From NCBI GenBank assembly GCA_025667525.1, contig CM046878.1, positions 397,998,433 through 398,062,432 of the forward strand: 64,000 nt of DNA, in the 5' to 3' direction. The stretch comes from Glebionis coronaria. Lineage: Eukaryota > Streptophyta > Magnoliopsida > Asterales > Asteraceae. Both the position numbers and the translations under genes were made by a program. This document shows, piece after piece, positions 34,463-45,837 of this stretch (its first letter is position 1; each line of letters begins with the position of its first letter). Under the pieces are notes generated by a model. The model saw only the letters and a list, made by a program, of their open reading frames with translations, was not told where the DNA came from and made no database searches.

Positions 34463-35835
34463 CACTCAAGTACAATCTCGAGAATTTCTTCACAAGATGA
34501 GGAAGGAGAGCTAAATGTATCTGTGGGTGTCAACACTTGAGGTGGAGTGAAACTCATGATAGTCTCAGGGCCTTGTCTCTCCTTTATTGGCAGAGATATG
34601 GAAGGGTCCACAATGGGAACATCACTACTAGTAGTTGTGTTAGCCTCAACATGAGCTCTCAAAGCTTCTAAAAGTTGATATTTAAGACTTTCGTTTTGTT
34701 CATGAAGATCATTTATCATCCTCTTTTGTTCCTCAAATATTTCAACTATTTCATCCATTTGTGAAGGTTGAATGTGAAAATCCCCTTGATTATTACTTTG
34801 AAAATTGTTATGATTTTTAAAATCTTCTTGATTTGAAAAGCCTTGATTTTGAAAATCCCCATAACACCCTTCATTAATTTGTGGTGGGTCGGGAGTCAAC
34901 TCAACCGTGAGTCGCTCAATAACTTCTTCTTCCTCAAAATCCGGAGGAGAAGAGTCACTAGTCACATGAGAAAGGGGACTAGGAGAATCATCAAAAATGG
35001 GGTCATCTGAATCAACACATGGCTCATCACTAACTCTCGGAGTATATGAGAAAAAAGGGCCACTCCTAATGATAATAGATGTGGTATCGGATACTTCGGC
35101 TTTGCTCCATACTTGAGACTTGTTCTCGATAATCAATAAAGCCTCACTAGTACTCCGAGAGTATAGATACCCGCTTGCAGGCCGTGTCAAGAGAGTCTTG
35201 ATCGTATTGGGTCAACCCGTTATAAAACGAATCAATCAAGTGCAAAGCGGAAAATCCATGATGAGGACAACTACGCACTAAATCCTTAAATCTTTCCCAA
35301 GCCTCGTTAAACGTTTCATTATTAGATTCTTGAAAATTAGTAATGTGCAACCGAATTTTTCTCGTTTTAGCATAAGGGTAAAATTTATTTAAGAATTTTG
35401 ACTCAAGATTAGCCCATGTAAAATAGATCGTGGTGGTTCGTTTTCAAGCCAAGTCCGGGCTTGCCCATTAAGGGAAAAAGGAAAAAGATGTAAATAGATA
35501 ATGTCTTGTGTCACATCGGTGTATTTGACGGTTTTGGCGTATGAACGAAAATGGCGGGTATGAGCATAAGGATCGTCGTCCTCAAATCCGTAAAAAGGAC
35601 GATCGGATATCAACTTAATCAAATCCGAATTAAGCTCAAAAGAATCACCCTCGATATTCGGTATCACGATCGCACTCTCGAGACATCCCTTAGTAGGTAC
35701 TTGCAACAACTCATAAATCGATCGATTATCCATAGCCATGTCAAAAGCACGATACTCGGGATAGGCTTGACTCGTCACGATATTTTTTTTATAAAAGAGA
35801 ATATAATATGTACGTAAAAACAAAGAAGAAACCAA
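34463..35835 (-). pseudogene. E3 gag (broken by two frameshifts, 3' truncated)
   Basis: Minus-strand gag of an Athila-like element. 35835-35389 gives MAMDNRSIYELLQVPTKG (Met about 35739) and HLFPFSLNGQARTWLENEPP. 35350-35147 gives ESNNETFNEAWERFKDLVRS and HLIDSFYNGLTQYDQDSLDT. 35190-34463 is an acidic, Asn/Gln-rich tail with SISLPIKERQGPE, a motif also in E5 (38780). Frameshifts lie near 35385 and 35160. It stops abruptly at 34462 where other LTR sequence begins. Pol is absent from the window. No knuckle motif is visible. Confidence 0.82.
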
Positions 35836-36240
35836 GATAGAAAATATATATATACGTAGTTTTTTATTTTTTATATATTTTTTTATTTTTTTTGTGTAAT
35901 ACTTTAGGAAAAGTATTACTTTTTTGATTTTTTATTTTTTTGGTGCAAATCCTAGGAAAGAAATGCTTTTGTGATTTTTTTTTAATTATTTTTTTTTGTA
36001 TTTTTAATTTTTTTAAGAAAATATTATAATATATAGCTAAAGAAAAACAAAATCTAAAAGAAAAAATTTTTTTAAAATTTTTTTAAAGGGTATATATAGT
36101 AATAGAGTAAAGAAGAAAAATAAGAAAATATTTTTGGTTTTTATTGATTTTTTTTTGCAATGAAAAATAGCGTTCAAAAGTGAACGGATCCCAAAATCCA
36201 AATCGTCTCACGAATAATCGTCAATCATAACGAGCACGAA
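35836..36240 (-). other. E3 leader (5' UTR)
   Basis: Very A/T-rich with long T runs. Contains the stem-loop at 36171-36186 and GGATCC at 36186-36191, shared with E5 and E7. Confidence 0.75.
36171..36186 (-). other. Palindromic stem-loop downstream of E3 PBS
   Basis: Sense strand CGTTCACTTTTGAACG, 55 nt from the PBS, preceded by GGATC. One position near the loop is unpaired. Confidence 0.65.
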
Positions 36241-36255
36241 CCGGCAGCGGCGCCA
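36241..36255 (-). promoter_or_regulatory. E3 primer binding site (tRNA-Asp type)
   Basis: TGGCGCCGCTGCCGG on the minus strand. A short LTR stub of about 40 bp follows before E5 LTR sequence starts. Confidence 0.85.
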
Positions 36256-36309
36256 TTTTTATAACAATTTTTTTACCCGACCTTAAAATAGTTTTTAAAT
36301 TTAAGCATA

Positions 36310-36517
36310 TTCATTTAAATTTAAAATAGTTTTTAAATTTGTTTAAATAGTTAAACTTTAAATAGTTAAGTTTTAGTCTATAATTTTAGATAGTTTTTTG
36401 GTTTTTAATACCAAAACAAAGTTTTATTAACCAAGAACAATTAATCTTACGTTAAAATTGGAAATCAATTCGAGTGAGTTGAGGAAGGAAAAACGATATA
36501 CTAAAAAAAATCATACA
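36310..36517 (+). repeat. E5 5' LTR remnant (last ~210 bp)
   Basis: Matches 52150-52376, including CAAAACAAAGTTTTATTAAC and CTTACGTTAAAATTGG, and runs into the E5 PBS. The rest of this LTR has been lost against the E3 LTR stub. Confidence 0.82.
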
Positions 36518-36523
36518 TTAAAT

Positions 36524-36537
36524 TGGCGCCGCTGCCG
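36524..36537 (+). promoter_or_regulatory. E5 primer binding site (tRNA-Asp type)
   Basis: TGGCGCCGCTGCCG just after the LTR end. Confidence 0.87.
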
Positions 36538-37265
36538 CTTCGCTCGTTACGATTGACAATTTTTCATGAGAAGCTTTGGATTTTTGGATCCGTTCAATTT
36601 TGAACGTTATTTTTCTTGTTAAAAAATTTAAAACATAAAAATAAAATTAAAAACTTAAAAATACAAAAAAAATTAAAAATTAAAAATCATCAAAAGCAAA
36701 CTCTTTCCTAAGATTTGCACCCAAAAAATTAATAAATCCAAAAGTAATACTTTTCCTAAAGTATTACACCAAAAATATTACGTATTATTGTTATTTTTCT
36801 TATTTCGATTTTTTTCGCTTTTTATTAATAATATATATTTTTCTAAAAAAAATACAAAAATATTTTTCTTTTACTATATTGTATTAAGTAGAACAACCAA
36901 TTTACCTATTTCCAAATAAGACCTTAGTTGGGATTTCCTCACTTAGCTATTGTATTCGAATCCAAAACGAAAAAAAGGCAAAATAGATAAATACTAATAA
37001 AAAGTTTGAACTCGATTTATACAAACTATAAGGTGGGTATAAGGCGACGCGCTATAAAAGGGCGTCTAAGGAAAAAGGTTTTTAAGGGCTTTGTGCCACC
37101 TCGTTTCCCGCTTGCTTGTACGTATATTGAGAGGGACGACCGATTATTGGTTTGCCAACTCAAGTAGTATTACGTATATATTTTTTGTAGCTTTTTCATA
37201 TTGAACCTCGAGAGGGATAATCCCTTTCCTCTCAAAGTCGACCGAGGTCTCCTACCTCATTCCTC
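36538..37265 (+). other. E5 leader (5' UTR)
   Basis: Contains the stem-loop at 36591-36606, A/T-rich sequence, then GTGGGTATAAGGCG and GCCACCTCGTTTCCC (37095), shared with the E1 leader. Confidence 0.78.
36591..36606 (+). other. Palindromic stem-loop downstream of E5 PBS
   Basis: CGTTCAATTTTGAACG, a 7-bp stem, preceded by GGATC, 54 nt after the PBS. Confidence 0.7.
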
Positions 37266-38593
37266 GTGTTTAGTTCTATGCGCACTCGCGCGCGTGCACA
37301 CATACCGAGTGGTGTACCAAATATTTCTAATTCTTCCAAAAAGAAGAAGAATAACAAAAAGACCGTCACTCAAGCCGATCCCGAGAATCGAGCTTTCGAC
37401 AATACGATGGCAACGGATAACCGACCTATGATCGAGATTTTGCAATCACACGTTCAGGGAAACGATGACGCTATCGTTGTCCCCGCAATTGGAGCAAATA
37501 ATTTTGAAATTAAAACGGGTTTTATTCAAATGGTTTCCGCTACACCATTTTTGGGCCGTTCCCAAGATGACCCCCATTATCATATTAAGAGATTTATCCA
37601 TTTGACTAATACGGTGAAATACAATGGGGTGACTCAAGAGGCAATACGTTTGTTGCTCTTTCCTTTTTCCCTCGAGGGACAAGCCCAGATTTGGCTTGAT
37701 AAGGAACTACTTTTTTCCCACCATCACGGACCACTTCTTTAAGAAATGACATCATTACCTTTGAACCAAAATATGGGGAAACGTTTAGTGAGTCTTGGGA
37801 CCGTCTTAAGGAGCTTTTACGAAAATGTCCACAACATGGTTTTACAAAAGTGCATCAAATCAATACGTTTTACAATGGTTTAACTCTTAATGATCAAGAC
37901 TCACTTAATAGTGCCGCGAGGGGTAATATTCTTGTGAAATCCATGAACGAGGCTTGGGCAATAATTGAAAACAAGGCAAAAGTACAAACCAAGAGTGTTA
38001 GGGCTACTATGACAAGTGCTAGTACTAGTGAGAGCGACAAGAGAATTGATAAGCTTACTTCGCTTGTTGAAATGATTGCTCTACAAACCGCTAACAATAC
38101 CAAAGCCATCAATGTGCAAGTAAATGCCTTAAAAGAGACTTGTGAAACGTGTGAGACTTGTGGTGGACCACATTCGTATTATAATTATGACAAGGTTTAC
38201 AATCAACAACAAGAATTTTATGCTTATAACAACAATGAAAATGAGCGGGTTCATTTCAAACCAAATGTTGATGTTAACCATTTGTCTTATAAGTCTAATA
38301 ACTATTTGGCTCCCTCGGGTTTTGTAGCTCCACAAAGACCACCCCCACCCGCCCAAAATAGGAACCAAGCTCCTCAACAAGGAAATTTTCAAGGGAATGC
38401 AAATCAAGGGAATTTTAATGGTCAAAATCAAGGGAATTTTAATGGTCAAAATCAAGGGTTTCAAAATAATAACTTCAACCAAGGTTTTCATAATAACAAC
38501 GGTTATCAACCTCAATATCAAAACCAAGGTTTTCCAAATCAAGTGTATAATCAAATGAACATGCATAATCCCCAAATGGACTTGGTTCTTTAA
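37266..38593 (+). pseudogene. E5 gag with an internal deletion
   Basis: ORF 37266-37742 has a basic N-terminus (SSKKKKNNKKTVTQADPENR), then MATDNRPMIEILQSHVQGND and LLFPFSLEGQAQIWLDKE. Here about 20 codons present in E1 and E4 are missing and the frame shifts; FFPP resumes in another frame and stays open to 38593. That second part has HQINTFYNGLTLNDQDSLNS and CETCGGPHSYYNY, a knuckle-like motif with the last Cys replaced, then an Asn/Gln/Gly-rich tail with repeated NQGNFNGQ. It ends MDLVL followed by two TAA where E4 has Gln-Lys codons. Confidence 0.86.
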
Positions 38594-39600
38594 TAATTGA
38601 CCGAATATGAGAGAACTAAGAAACAACTGCAAGAGTCCACCGATAGGAAGTTCGTACAAATGTTGTAAGCCTTAGACCCCAAGGAGCCTTACCTTCTAAT
38701 ACCGAGATTAACCCTCGTGCTAATGTGAGTGCTATCACTACTCGAAGTGGAGCCACTTTAGTGGGACCTTCCATCTCTTCGCCCATAAAGGAGAGACAAG
38801 GCCCGGAGGTCATAATGAGTAATCCTACTTCCCCTTTGGTGATCCCTCCCACTACCACTCCTAGTACCAGTTCTCCATTGCCTAATGAGCCTAACCATAA
38901 GGTTGTTCAAGAAGCGAGTCCTTCTCCTTCTCAACCTTCAACTTCCAAGCCCAATATCCCTTATCCCTCTAGGTTGGACAAGGCTAAAGTGCTCACCAAA
39001 GATGACGTTCATGTTTCCAACTTTTTGAAAATGATTTCCCAAGTGAATGTTAACATTAGCCTTATTGAAGCACTTGCTCAAATGCCTAAATTTGTGAAAA
39101 TGTTCAAAGATTTGCTCAATAAGAAGGAAAAAATGGTAGAGCTCGTTAATACTCGTTTAAATGAGAATTGTTCCGTGATTCTTCTCAAAGAGCTTCCCGA
39201 AAAGCTAGGAGATCCCAGACGATTCGTGTTACCTTGCTCGTTTCCTCAAATTGATGATTGTATGGCTTTAGCGGATCTCGGTGCTAGCATCAATCTTATG
39301 CCACTCTCGGTATGGAAACAATTATCATTACCCGACCTTGTACCGACTCGCATGACTCTCGAGTTAGCTAATAGAACTCTCGCATACCCCGTTGGTATTG
39401 CCGAAGACGTTTTTGTTCGAGTTGGTACATTCACTTTTCCCGTGGACTTTGTCGTCGTCGTCTATGAGATGGATCCTCGTATTCCGTTAATACTTGGTAG
39501 ACCATTCTTAGGATCCGGAAAAGCATTAGTTGATGTGGCCGAAGGGGAGTTAACTATAAGGGTTCGGGATGAACAACAAGTTTTTAAAATGGGAAAAATC
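38594..39600 (+). pseudogene. E5 protease region
   Basis: After the paired TAA at 38594, a further TAA near 38666 and a frameshift, the frame is open from 38725 (MSAITTRSGATLVGPS). It carries IPYPSRLDKAKVLTKDDVHV, the segment before protease, MALADLGASINLMPLSVWKQ with the DLGAS active site (39262-39321), and IPLILGRPFLGSGKALVDVA. It is close to E4 and E1 over this part. In those elements RT follows about 170 residues later; here it does not. Confidence 0.87.
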
Positions 39601-40525
39601 ACAACTAAATCAAATGGAAAAGAGTCGGTCAATATGATTGATGTTCTTAATTATGATAATGAAGAGATTTTTATTAATCCTTTTGGAATTCAAAAGTCTA
39701 AGCAAAATGATTTTGTGATAACTTCATCCCTTCCCTTAGAGCCTCAAAATTTTGAAACTCCTATTTACGATACTTATAATGATGTCACTTCTTTAAGTGA
39801 TCACACTATCTTCGGTTTAGACGACCCATCTTTTGACCCACCCACTTTTGACCCACCCATTTTGATCCACAAATCTTTGATACTTATGATGACGACACTT
39901 CTTTAAGTGATCTCATTATTTTTGATAACCCACCTCATGATCTTAATGCACCTCATATCTCTATGAGTGATTCTTCCATAATGGAGACTCTTTTTGACTT
40001 TTATACCCCAATTTTAGAAGTCATGACTTTTGAGGAGGATCCTTCACTCTTAGAGATCATTCCTACTTTAGAGGATATTCCATTTGAGGAGGATTTAGAT
40101 ATCTTTCTAAATACCTATTTTCCTCATGAGGATGAGTTTTCCTATGACTCCGATGATACTTATGTTTTCACATCAAGTTTGGAAGAGGACGACTTTCCCA
40201 CTTTGGATTATGATGATATTTTGAGCTTTAATGTCAACACCTCTTGCTATTTTCCCGTTAAGGAACCGATGTTTGATCCCGGAATAGCGACTCTTGTACT
40301 TTATTGCCAAATCACGTTACCCTTCCTTATAAGAGACTTTTGACTAAGGGTACCCCACTTTTCTTTGCCTTGTGTGATTTTACCACCTCGGGGTTTATTT
40401 CCTTTCGTGATAGAAATTATGTGTTTGACCCGGGTGGATTTTCATGGGGTATTCCTTATATGACTATGTTTCACCCTTTATCATGGAGAGATTTTCCTCC
40501 CTTGGAAATCTCGATTTTTCCATGA
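39601..40525 (+). pseudogene. E5 acidic tail replacing RT and integrase
   Basis: The frame continues from protease to 39906 and then in other frames (39963-40343, 40304-40525). The product is rich in Asp, Glu, Ser and Phe (SFDPPTFDPPI, LDYDDILSFN, EDIPFEEDLDIF). Two short internal duplications are visible: the CTTCTTTAAGTGAT block at 39787 and 39897, and the TTTGACCCACCCA unit at 39832-39860. It ends with YVFDPGGFSW, a phrase also present in E6 at about 52508. No polymerase, RNase H or integrase motif can be read in any frame. Function unknown. Confidence 0.72.
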
Positions 40526-41627
40526 TTTTTCCCATTTGAATGATGATATTCGGGAAATCGAGTCGAGCTAGAGACTCGTGATAAATCAACCATCGTATAA
40601 CTAGGTTAGATTTTTACCTTTTCCATCCTTTCCACCCTTTTTCACATTCATCCATTTCCACCAATAAGTGTAGGGGGAGCCAAGTAGGTTGTGTTTTAGA
40701 TGTTGTGCAGGGACGTGTACCTTAATGATCCACTTTTGGTGTTTTTGACGCGACCCGTGATCTCGTGTTCTCGTATACCCGGTTTCTTCTATTCGTTTTT
40801 GCTATTGTGATTCATACATGTATATAAATAAGATGACTAAATGTAATCACTTTAGTTGTCTCTTCTTTAGCTCGATTTAAACAACGTACTCAATGTCCAA
40901 AGTGTAGGGGAGTTTATTCTCTCACATGCTTAAACATTGAGGGCAATGTTTATATTAAATGTAGGGGGACTTCTATCGAATTTTAGTGGGATTTTCCTTG
41001 AATTTGACCTCATTTAACCAGGAAAATTTAAATTTTCAACGTTTTTCAAAATTTTAATCTATTTTGGCCTAGTAGTATTTCCATTTATTTTCTTTTATTT
41101 TCTTTCCTTTTGTCATCGCGTCGTATGAATAAATTCCATTTCAAGAGTAAAGTCAAAAATAAATAAATGAATAAAAAGGTTTTAACAAGTTTAGATGTCT
41201 TTGATATATTAGGCCCGTCGTGAATATTTTGACTCAACCCGAGTTTACTTATCCAAGTTTACTCTAGCTAGTATCCTTAACCATATGGACCTTAATTGGT
41301 TTATTAGGCTAAGCATCCACGAGTCTCATTCCTTGAGATTTTAAATTGTGGAGGACGAGAGATGATAGAGTTGATAATAAGTTTAAGGGTTAATTATTGC
41401 TTATATGAGTTTTTGTGTCTCTTTTCTTCCTGCTTGTATATTTAATTTCCTAATAAATGAGGATTTTTGCGGTGTAGATTCGATATCTTAGCTCTTAGCC
41501 AAATCTTTTATCTCCTTGTAATTAAAGCATGAACACATTAAGGGTGCCAACGTTATGGACTTCCGACTAAGGTGGCTCATAACCACTAAGTAGGAGGTAT
41601 TCAGACCATGGGACCACAGAATTTGGC

Positions 41628-41848
<221 letters not shown>

Positions 41849-42218
41849 TAAATAAAGAAAGAACAAGATTAAAACATGACCTCAAGGAGCCTTAGGGTGT
41901 GGGGCATGTAGCACGAACCATGTCATTAGAGCCTTAGGGTGTATGGCATGGTAAGTGTTGAATAAAAGTTGATCAAAAAATCAATTCCCTTGTTTATCGT
42001 TCAGGGAGCCTTATGGTGTGGACAATAGATGAGGAGCATTTTTACATCTTAAAGAGCCTAAGGGTATATGATGTGAACTTGCTAAACTCCACATAAAGTC
42101 AACATGACTTTGGAGGAATAAATAATAAGTAGTACTATTGGCCAAATTTCGGATCCGGGAATTGATTCCCCAAATCGTGTTAAATTATCCTTGATGTGGG
42201 CTTACTTTAGTAGACGAG

Positions 42219-42275
42219 GTTAGGTTCCGAGTGTCGGGTTAGGTTCCGAGTGTCGGGTTAGGTTCCGAGTGTCGG
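42219..42275. repeat. 19-bp tandem triplication
   Basis: Three identical copies of GTTAGGTTCCGAGTGTCGG in the E5 3' UTR. Confidence 0.95.
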
Positions 42276-43761
42276 GTTTGCACCGTTTTGCCTTCATTTT
42301 TGGACTAATAATTATCAAATAAGTCAAATGAGCCTACGAGTGAATGACAATCCTTAAAATCTAGAGATACAACTTAGGAATTGGAGAAAGAGTATTACAC
42401 AATTGACTTATATAAGTGGTTTTAACTTAAGAACTTATGGTAAACAATGATCTTGTTTTTAAGCTTGGTATGGGGAACATGAAACTTGAGGGTGATTAAT
42501 ATTCATGACACCAAAGCCCTAATTTAAGTCTTAAGATTTCTTTACGAGTTTCTTCCATCAAACAATTTCGAAGTTAATAAATTAATGGAAATTGTTATAA
42601 CTTTTGTTTCCTTTAAAGTTTTTATCTTTTCATCATAGTAGTAATAGTACATTATCATAAAGGCCAAGATAGGTTAATTATGAGAAAAATGTAACTTTAT
42701 GCTTTAATATTATGCATTGCATGGGGTCATTGCAATGGTCAAGTGTAAGGGATTTAATAAGTGTGTAAATACTTATCATTTTGCCACTAAAAACAAGGAA
42801 AAATGAGACCAAAATGTGTATTTAATAACATAATAGTCGGAATTACGCGTGGTTTGTGTTTTTGTTGTGTTTTAGGTACAAAAGATCAAAAAGGAAGAAA
42901 ACATGGGATTTGACGGCCATTTATCGAAGAAAATAACAAAGTCAACTAAAAAGGACCAAAAGTGCAAACGGGAATGAAGAATTTATCGAAAGTCAAAAGA
43001 CGGGATTGTTTATTCGCGGATTTAAGTTAAATGAGCTTGGTGGGACCCACAAGTGCTTAATGCGCCTGGAAGCCCATTACTGAATTTGGATAAATTTACA
43101 AGAGGCCCAATCCCAAAAGCCCATTTATTTATATTGAGACGTGAGATTCTTATACATATTTGGACTAAAAGCCCAATTCACAATTAAATGAGACGGTGGA
43201 AAATATGGGCTTGTAAACCTATTAAGTCAAAATAAATGGAACGGAAGGAAAGTGAATATTTATTCACTTGTGTTAAACTCACACACACGTATTATTTTTA
43301 CCCACATACCACAAAACTTTAGTTATCCTCTCTCTCTCTCTCTCTCCTTCGATGAAAACAAGAAAAAAAACACAGCTTTTACTATTCACCCCCAATCTGA
43401 TACCCTAATCAACAAATAAACATTGGGGCTTTTAGTTAATTCATGCGCGTGTTATTCACGATAGGGAAATTAATTCCTCATCTTTATCAGAGCAGCATGA
43501 TGGTGGTCCTCAATCAAACGTGGCACCCTTCTCTCCTGTGATTGGCTAGACCACATCACCATCCCTCACTCCACCAATCAAGTCAATACACCTCAGCAAA
43601 GAAGAAACACAAGAAGCACAAGTTCTTCCAGGCTGGCGATCCATGTGCAAGGGGTCTATTTTCGACCGTTTGATCAAGAATAAGAGAGAGAAAAGAAGAA
43701 AGAGCGGTCACGATGATTCTCCGTGCTCACCAAGCTTCACCAGCAAGCCATGGGGGTTGGC

Positions 43762-43769
43762 TATAAATA
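43762..43769 (+). promoter_or_regulatory. TATA box of E5 3' LTR
   Basis: TATAAATA followed by CCCCC, about 1 kb from the LTR start. Confidence 0.6.
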
Positions 43770-44834
43770 CCCCCATATTCTGTAAATTTTAGCATTCCTT
43801 TTTTTTACTTTAATGTTTTTTTTAAATTTAGAGATAGGTTTAATGTAATTTTCTTTTATGAAATTGTAATGTTTATTTTGAATTAACAAAATTTCTATTT
43901 AATCTCATCAGTTTTGTTATTACTTTTTGTTATTGTTTATTTTAAATACTTGCAAATATAAATATTAAAGTAAGAACAGGATAAAAAGTCAAACCCTACT
44001 GGTTTTATTCAATATGTTACTGCTGGTTCAAATAGTGTTAAGTTAGGATTATTGGTTCGAGATAGGTGTTACAGACGTGTTGTTTCGGTATAAAAGTCCG
44101 CTCAGCGCGCGACTTCTTCTCAAAGGTTATCGTCAAAAAGTTTAGGCTCAATTTATTTTTACCGTTTTAATTTTGCTTGTTTTAGATCTGTTATTTTACT
44201 TTGTTAGGATTTAAATGAATATGCTTAAATCTGATATGTTAAGTTTTCTGATATGTTAGTTATATAAATCAGCTGATCTTCACTTGATAGATAAGTCTGG
44301 TTTGGTATCTGCTTTTGTTTATTTATATCTGATATTAGTTTTAATCTGCTTTACATTTAGTCTGATAAATTTTATTGTCTTAATTTAGTATAGGGTTATT
44401 TTAGTAGTTTAAATAGTAAGTTTTAAATCTGTTTTTAAATCGTTAGATATAAGTTTAGATTAATCTGGTCTAGGGAATTGCATAATCTGATTATCTCATA
44501 AGTTTTGCTTAAATCATGATGTTGTTTTAGATATAAGGGTTTAAACCTGTTCAGATCTCAATAGTTAGCTTTGCTGAATTTTGATGCGTTTAGGTTTGCT
44601 GATTTTTTTAGGACTATTTGCTTATTTTTAGTTTAGATTGGCTTATTTTCAGTTTAGGTCTTTTTAGCTTATTTGATTTCGTTAAGTTTGGTTTGCGTAT
44701 TGTAGTTATTGTTTTGCTGTTTTAATTTCTTAACTTGTTGTATTTCTTAGTTTGTCAATCATAAGCTATTAGACCCACTTGGTCTGACAGAATTTAAGCT
44801 GTCAAAAATTTTAATTCCAAAAATAATCACCAAA

Positions 44835-44905
44835 ATTCCACAACTGGACTCGAACCGTGACCTCTAGGATAACAACCAAGCACACTTACCATCTGTGTTA
44901 GCTCT
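44835..44905 (-). other. tRNA-like / SINE-head-like sequence (pol III boxes)
   Basis: The minus strand has a B-box match GGTTCGAGTCC (44856-44846) and, about 45 nt upstream, an A-box-like TAACACAGATGG (44900-44889), in tRNA order. T-arm pairing is poor and no acceptor stem is seen, so this is a tRNA-derived relic or SINE head rather than a tRNA gene. Confidence 0.45.
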
Positions 44906-45186
44906 TATTTGTTTTTTGATATAGATCTTTTAATTAATATAGTCTTTTAATTTGCTGTCAGCTTTTGAATTTAATTAAATACATTGCTTAAATTTTCTTT
45001 AAAGTTAAAATCATTTTACTTACTTTAATTGTTAATTTCAACTCAAAATAAAAAAAATGTTTTGTTAATTTTTAGAAGTTTAATTAGTTGTTTAAATTAG
45101 TTTTTTAAAAAAAATAGATTTTGTTTAGATAAAAAGTTTTTGTTAAATAGATTTAATTAGATTTAAAAATAGTTTTAAATTAGTTA

Positions 45187-45191
45187 AATTG
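45187..45191. repeat. Target-site duplication of E10, left
   Basis: AATTG, repeated at 52057-52061. Confidence 0.9.
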
Positions 45192-45559
45192 TGTTAGCCT
45201 CAAAATATTGAGTCAAACAAGAATGTTCGGTCATAGGTTATTATTGTAACATTAATTAGAATGTTGTAATCGGTAGTTAATTAGTAGTGGTTTACGGGCT
45301 TGGATTTAAACTAATTAAATTCCAAAAGACAAGCCCGGTCCAATATATAGCCCATTAAAACCCGCATGTGGGTGGACTATATCTACTCCCCTCCTAGCAT
45401 GTTAGGAGGGTTGGTTGTTCACTTTATTCTTTCTTAATCTAATATTCAAAAAGTTAATCATCTCCTTCTCTCTACTTTCTCTCACTACTTTCTCTCTCTA
45501 GGAATCCATCTCTTTTCATCTATTTTCTATCTATAATCATCTAAATATATGAGACAACA
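45192..45559 (+). repeat. E10 5' LTR, 368 bp
   Basis: TGTTAGCCTC...GAGACAACA; pair of 51689-52056. The promoter region GGACTATATCTACTCC is altered from the TATATATA of its partner. Confidence 0.94.
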
Positions 45560-45580
45560 TTTGTTATCAATCGCTATGGG
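45560..45580 (+). promoter_or_regulatory. Degenerate E10 primer binding site
   Basis: TTGTTATCAATCGC after the 5' LTR resembles the initiator tRNA-Met PBS TGGTATCAGAGC with several mismatches. An intact version occurs inverted at 46511-46521. Confidence 0.5.
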
Positions 45581-45837
45581 GTAGATACGTGATTGGTTTT
45601 TATTTTCCTATTGTGTTCGTGAGTTTTTCTTGATTTTAAAGCTCGAATCATCAAGTATTTTTGTGTTTTTGTGGTGTTAGTGAGTAGACAAATCATCTAC
45701 ATAGGCGTGGTAGTGATTTGGGTTACTTTGATCGGTTAAAAACACGAAATTTGGTGGTGTTTGGCTTGATTTTTGGTGTGAAATCACGTTTTTCATTAGA
45801 GTTCTTCCTTGTTCCTATTTTTTAGGAACTTCTGTCT

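Larger units (their letters stand above)
42755..45191 (+). repeat. E5 3' LTR, first part
   Basis: Begins TAATAAGTGTG right after a PPT (AAGTGTAAGGGATT). A TATAAATA box is at 43762-43769, and a CT-rich tract at 43330. Interrupted at 45191 by E10 and resumed at 52062. The terminus is TA rather than TG, as in E6. Confidence 0.8.

Noticed and set aside
44835..44905. Functional tRNA gene
   Set aside because: No acceptor stem and a poorly paired T arm; only the pol III boxes match.
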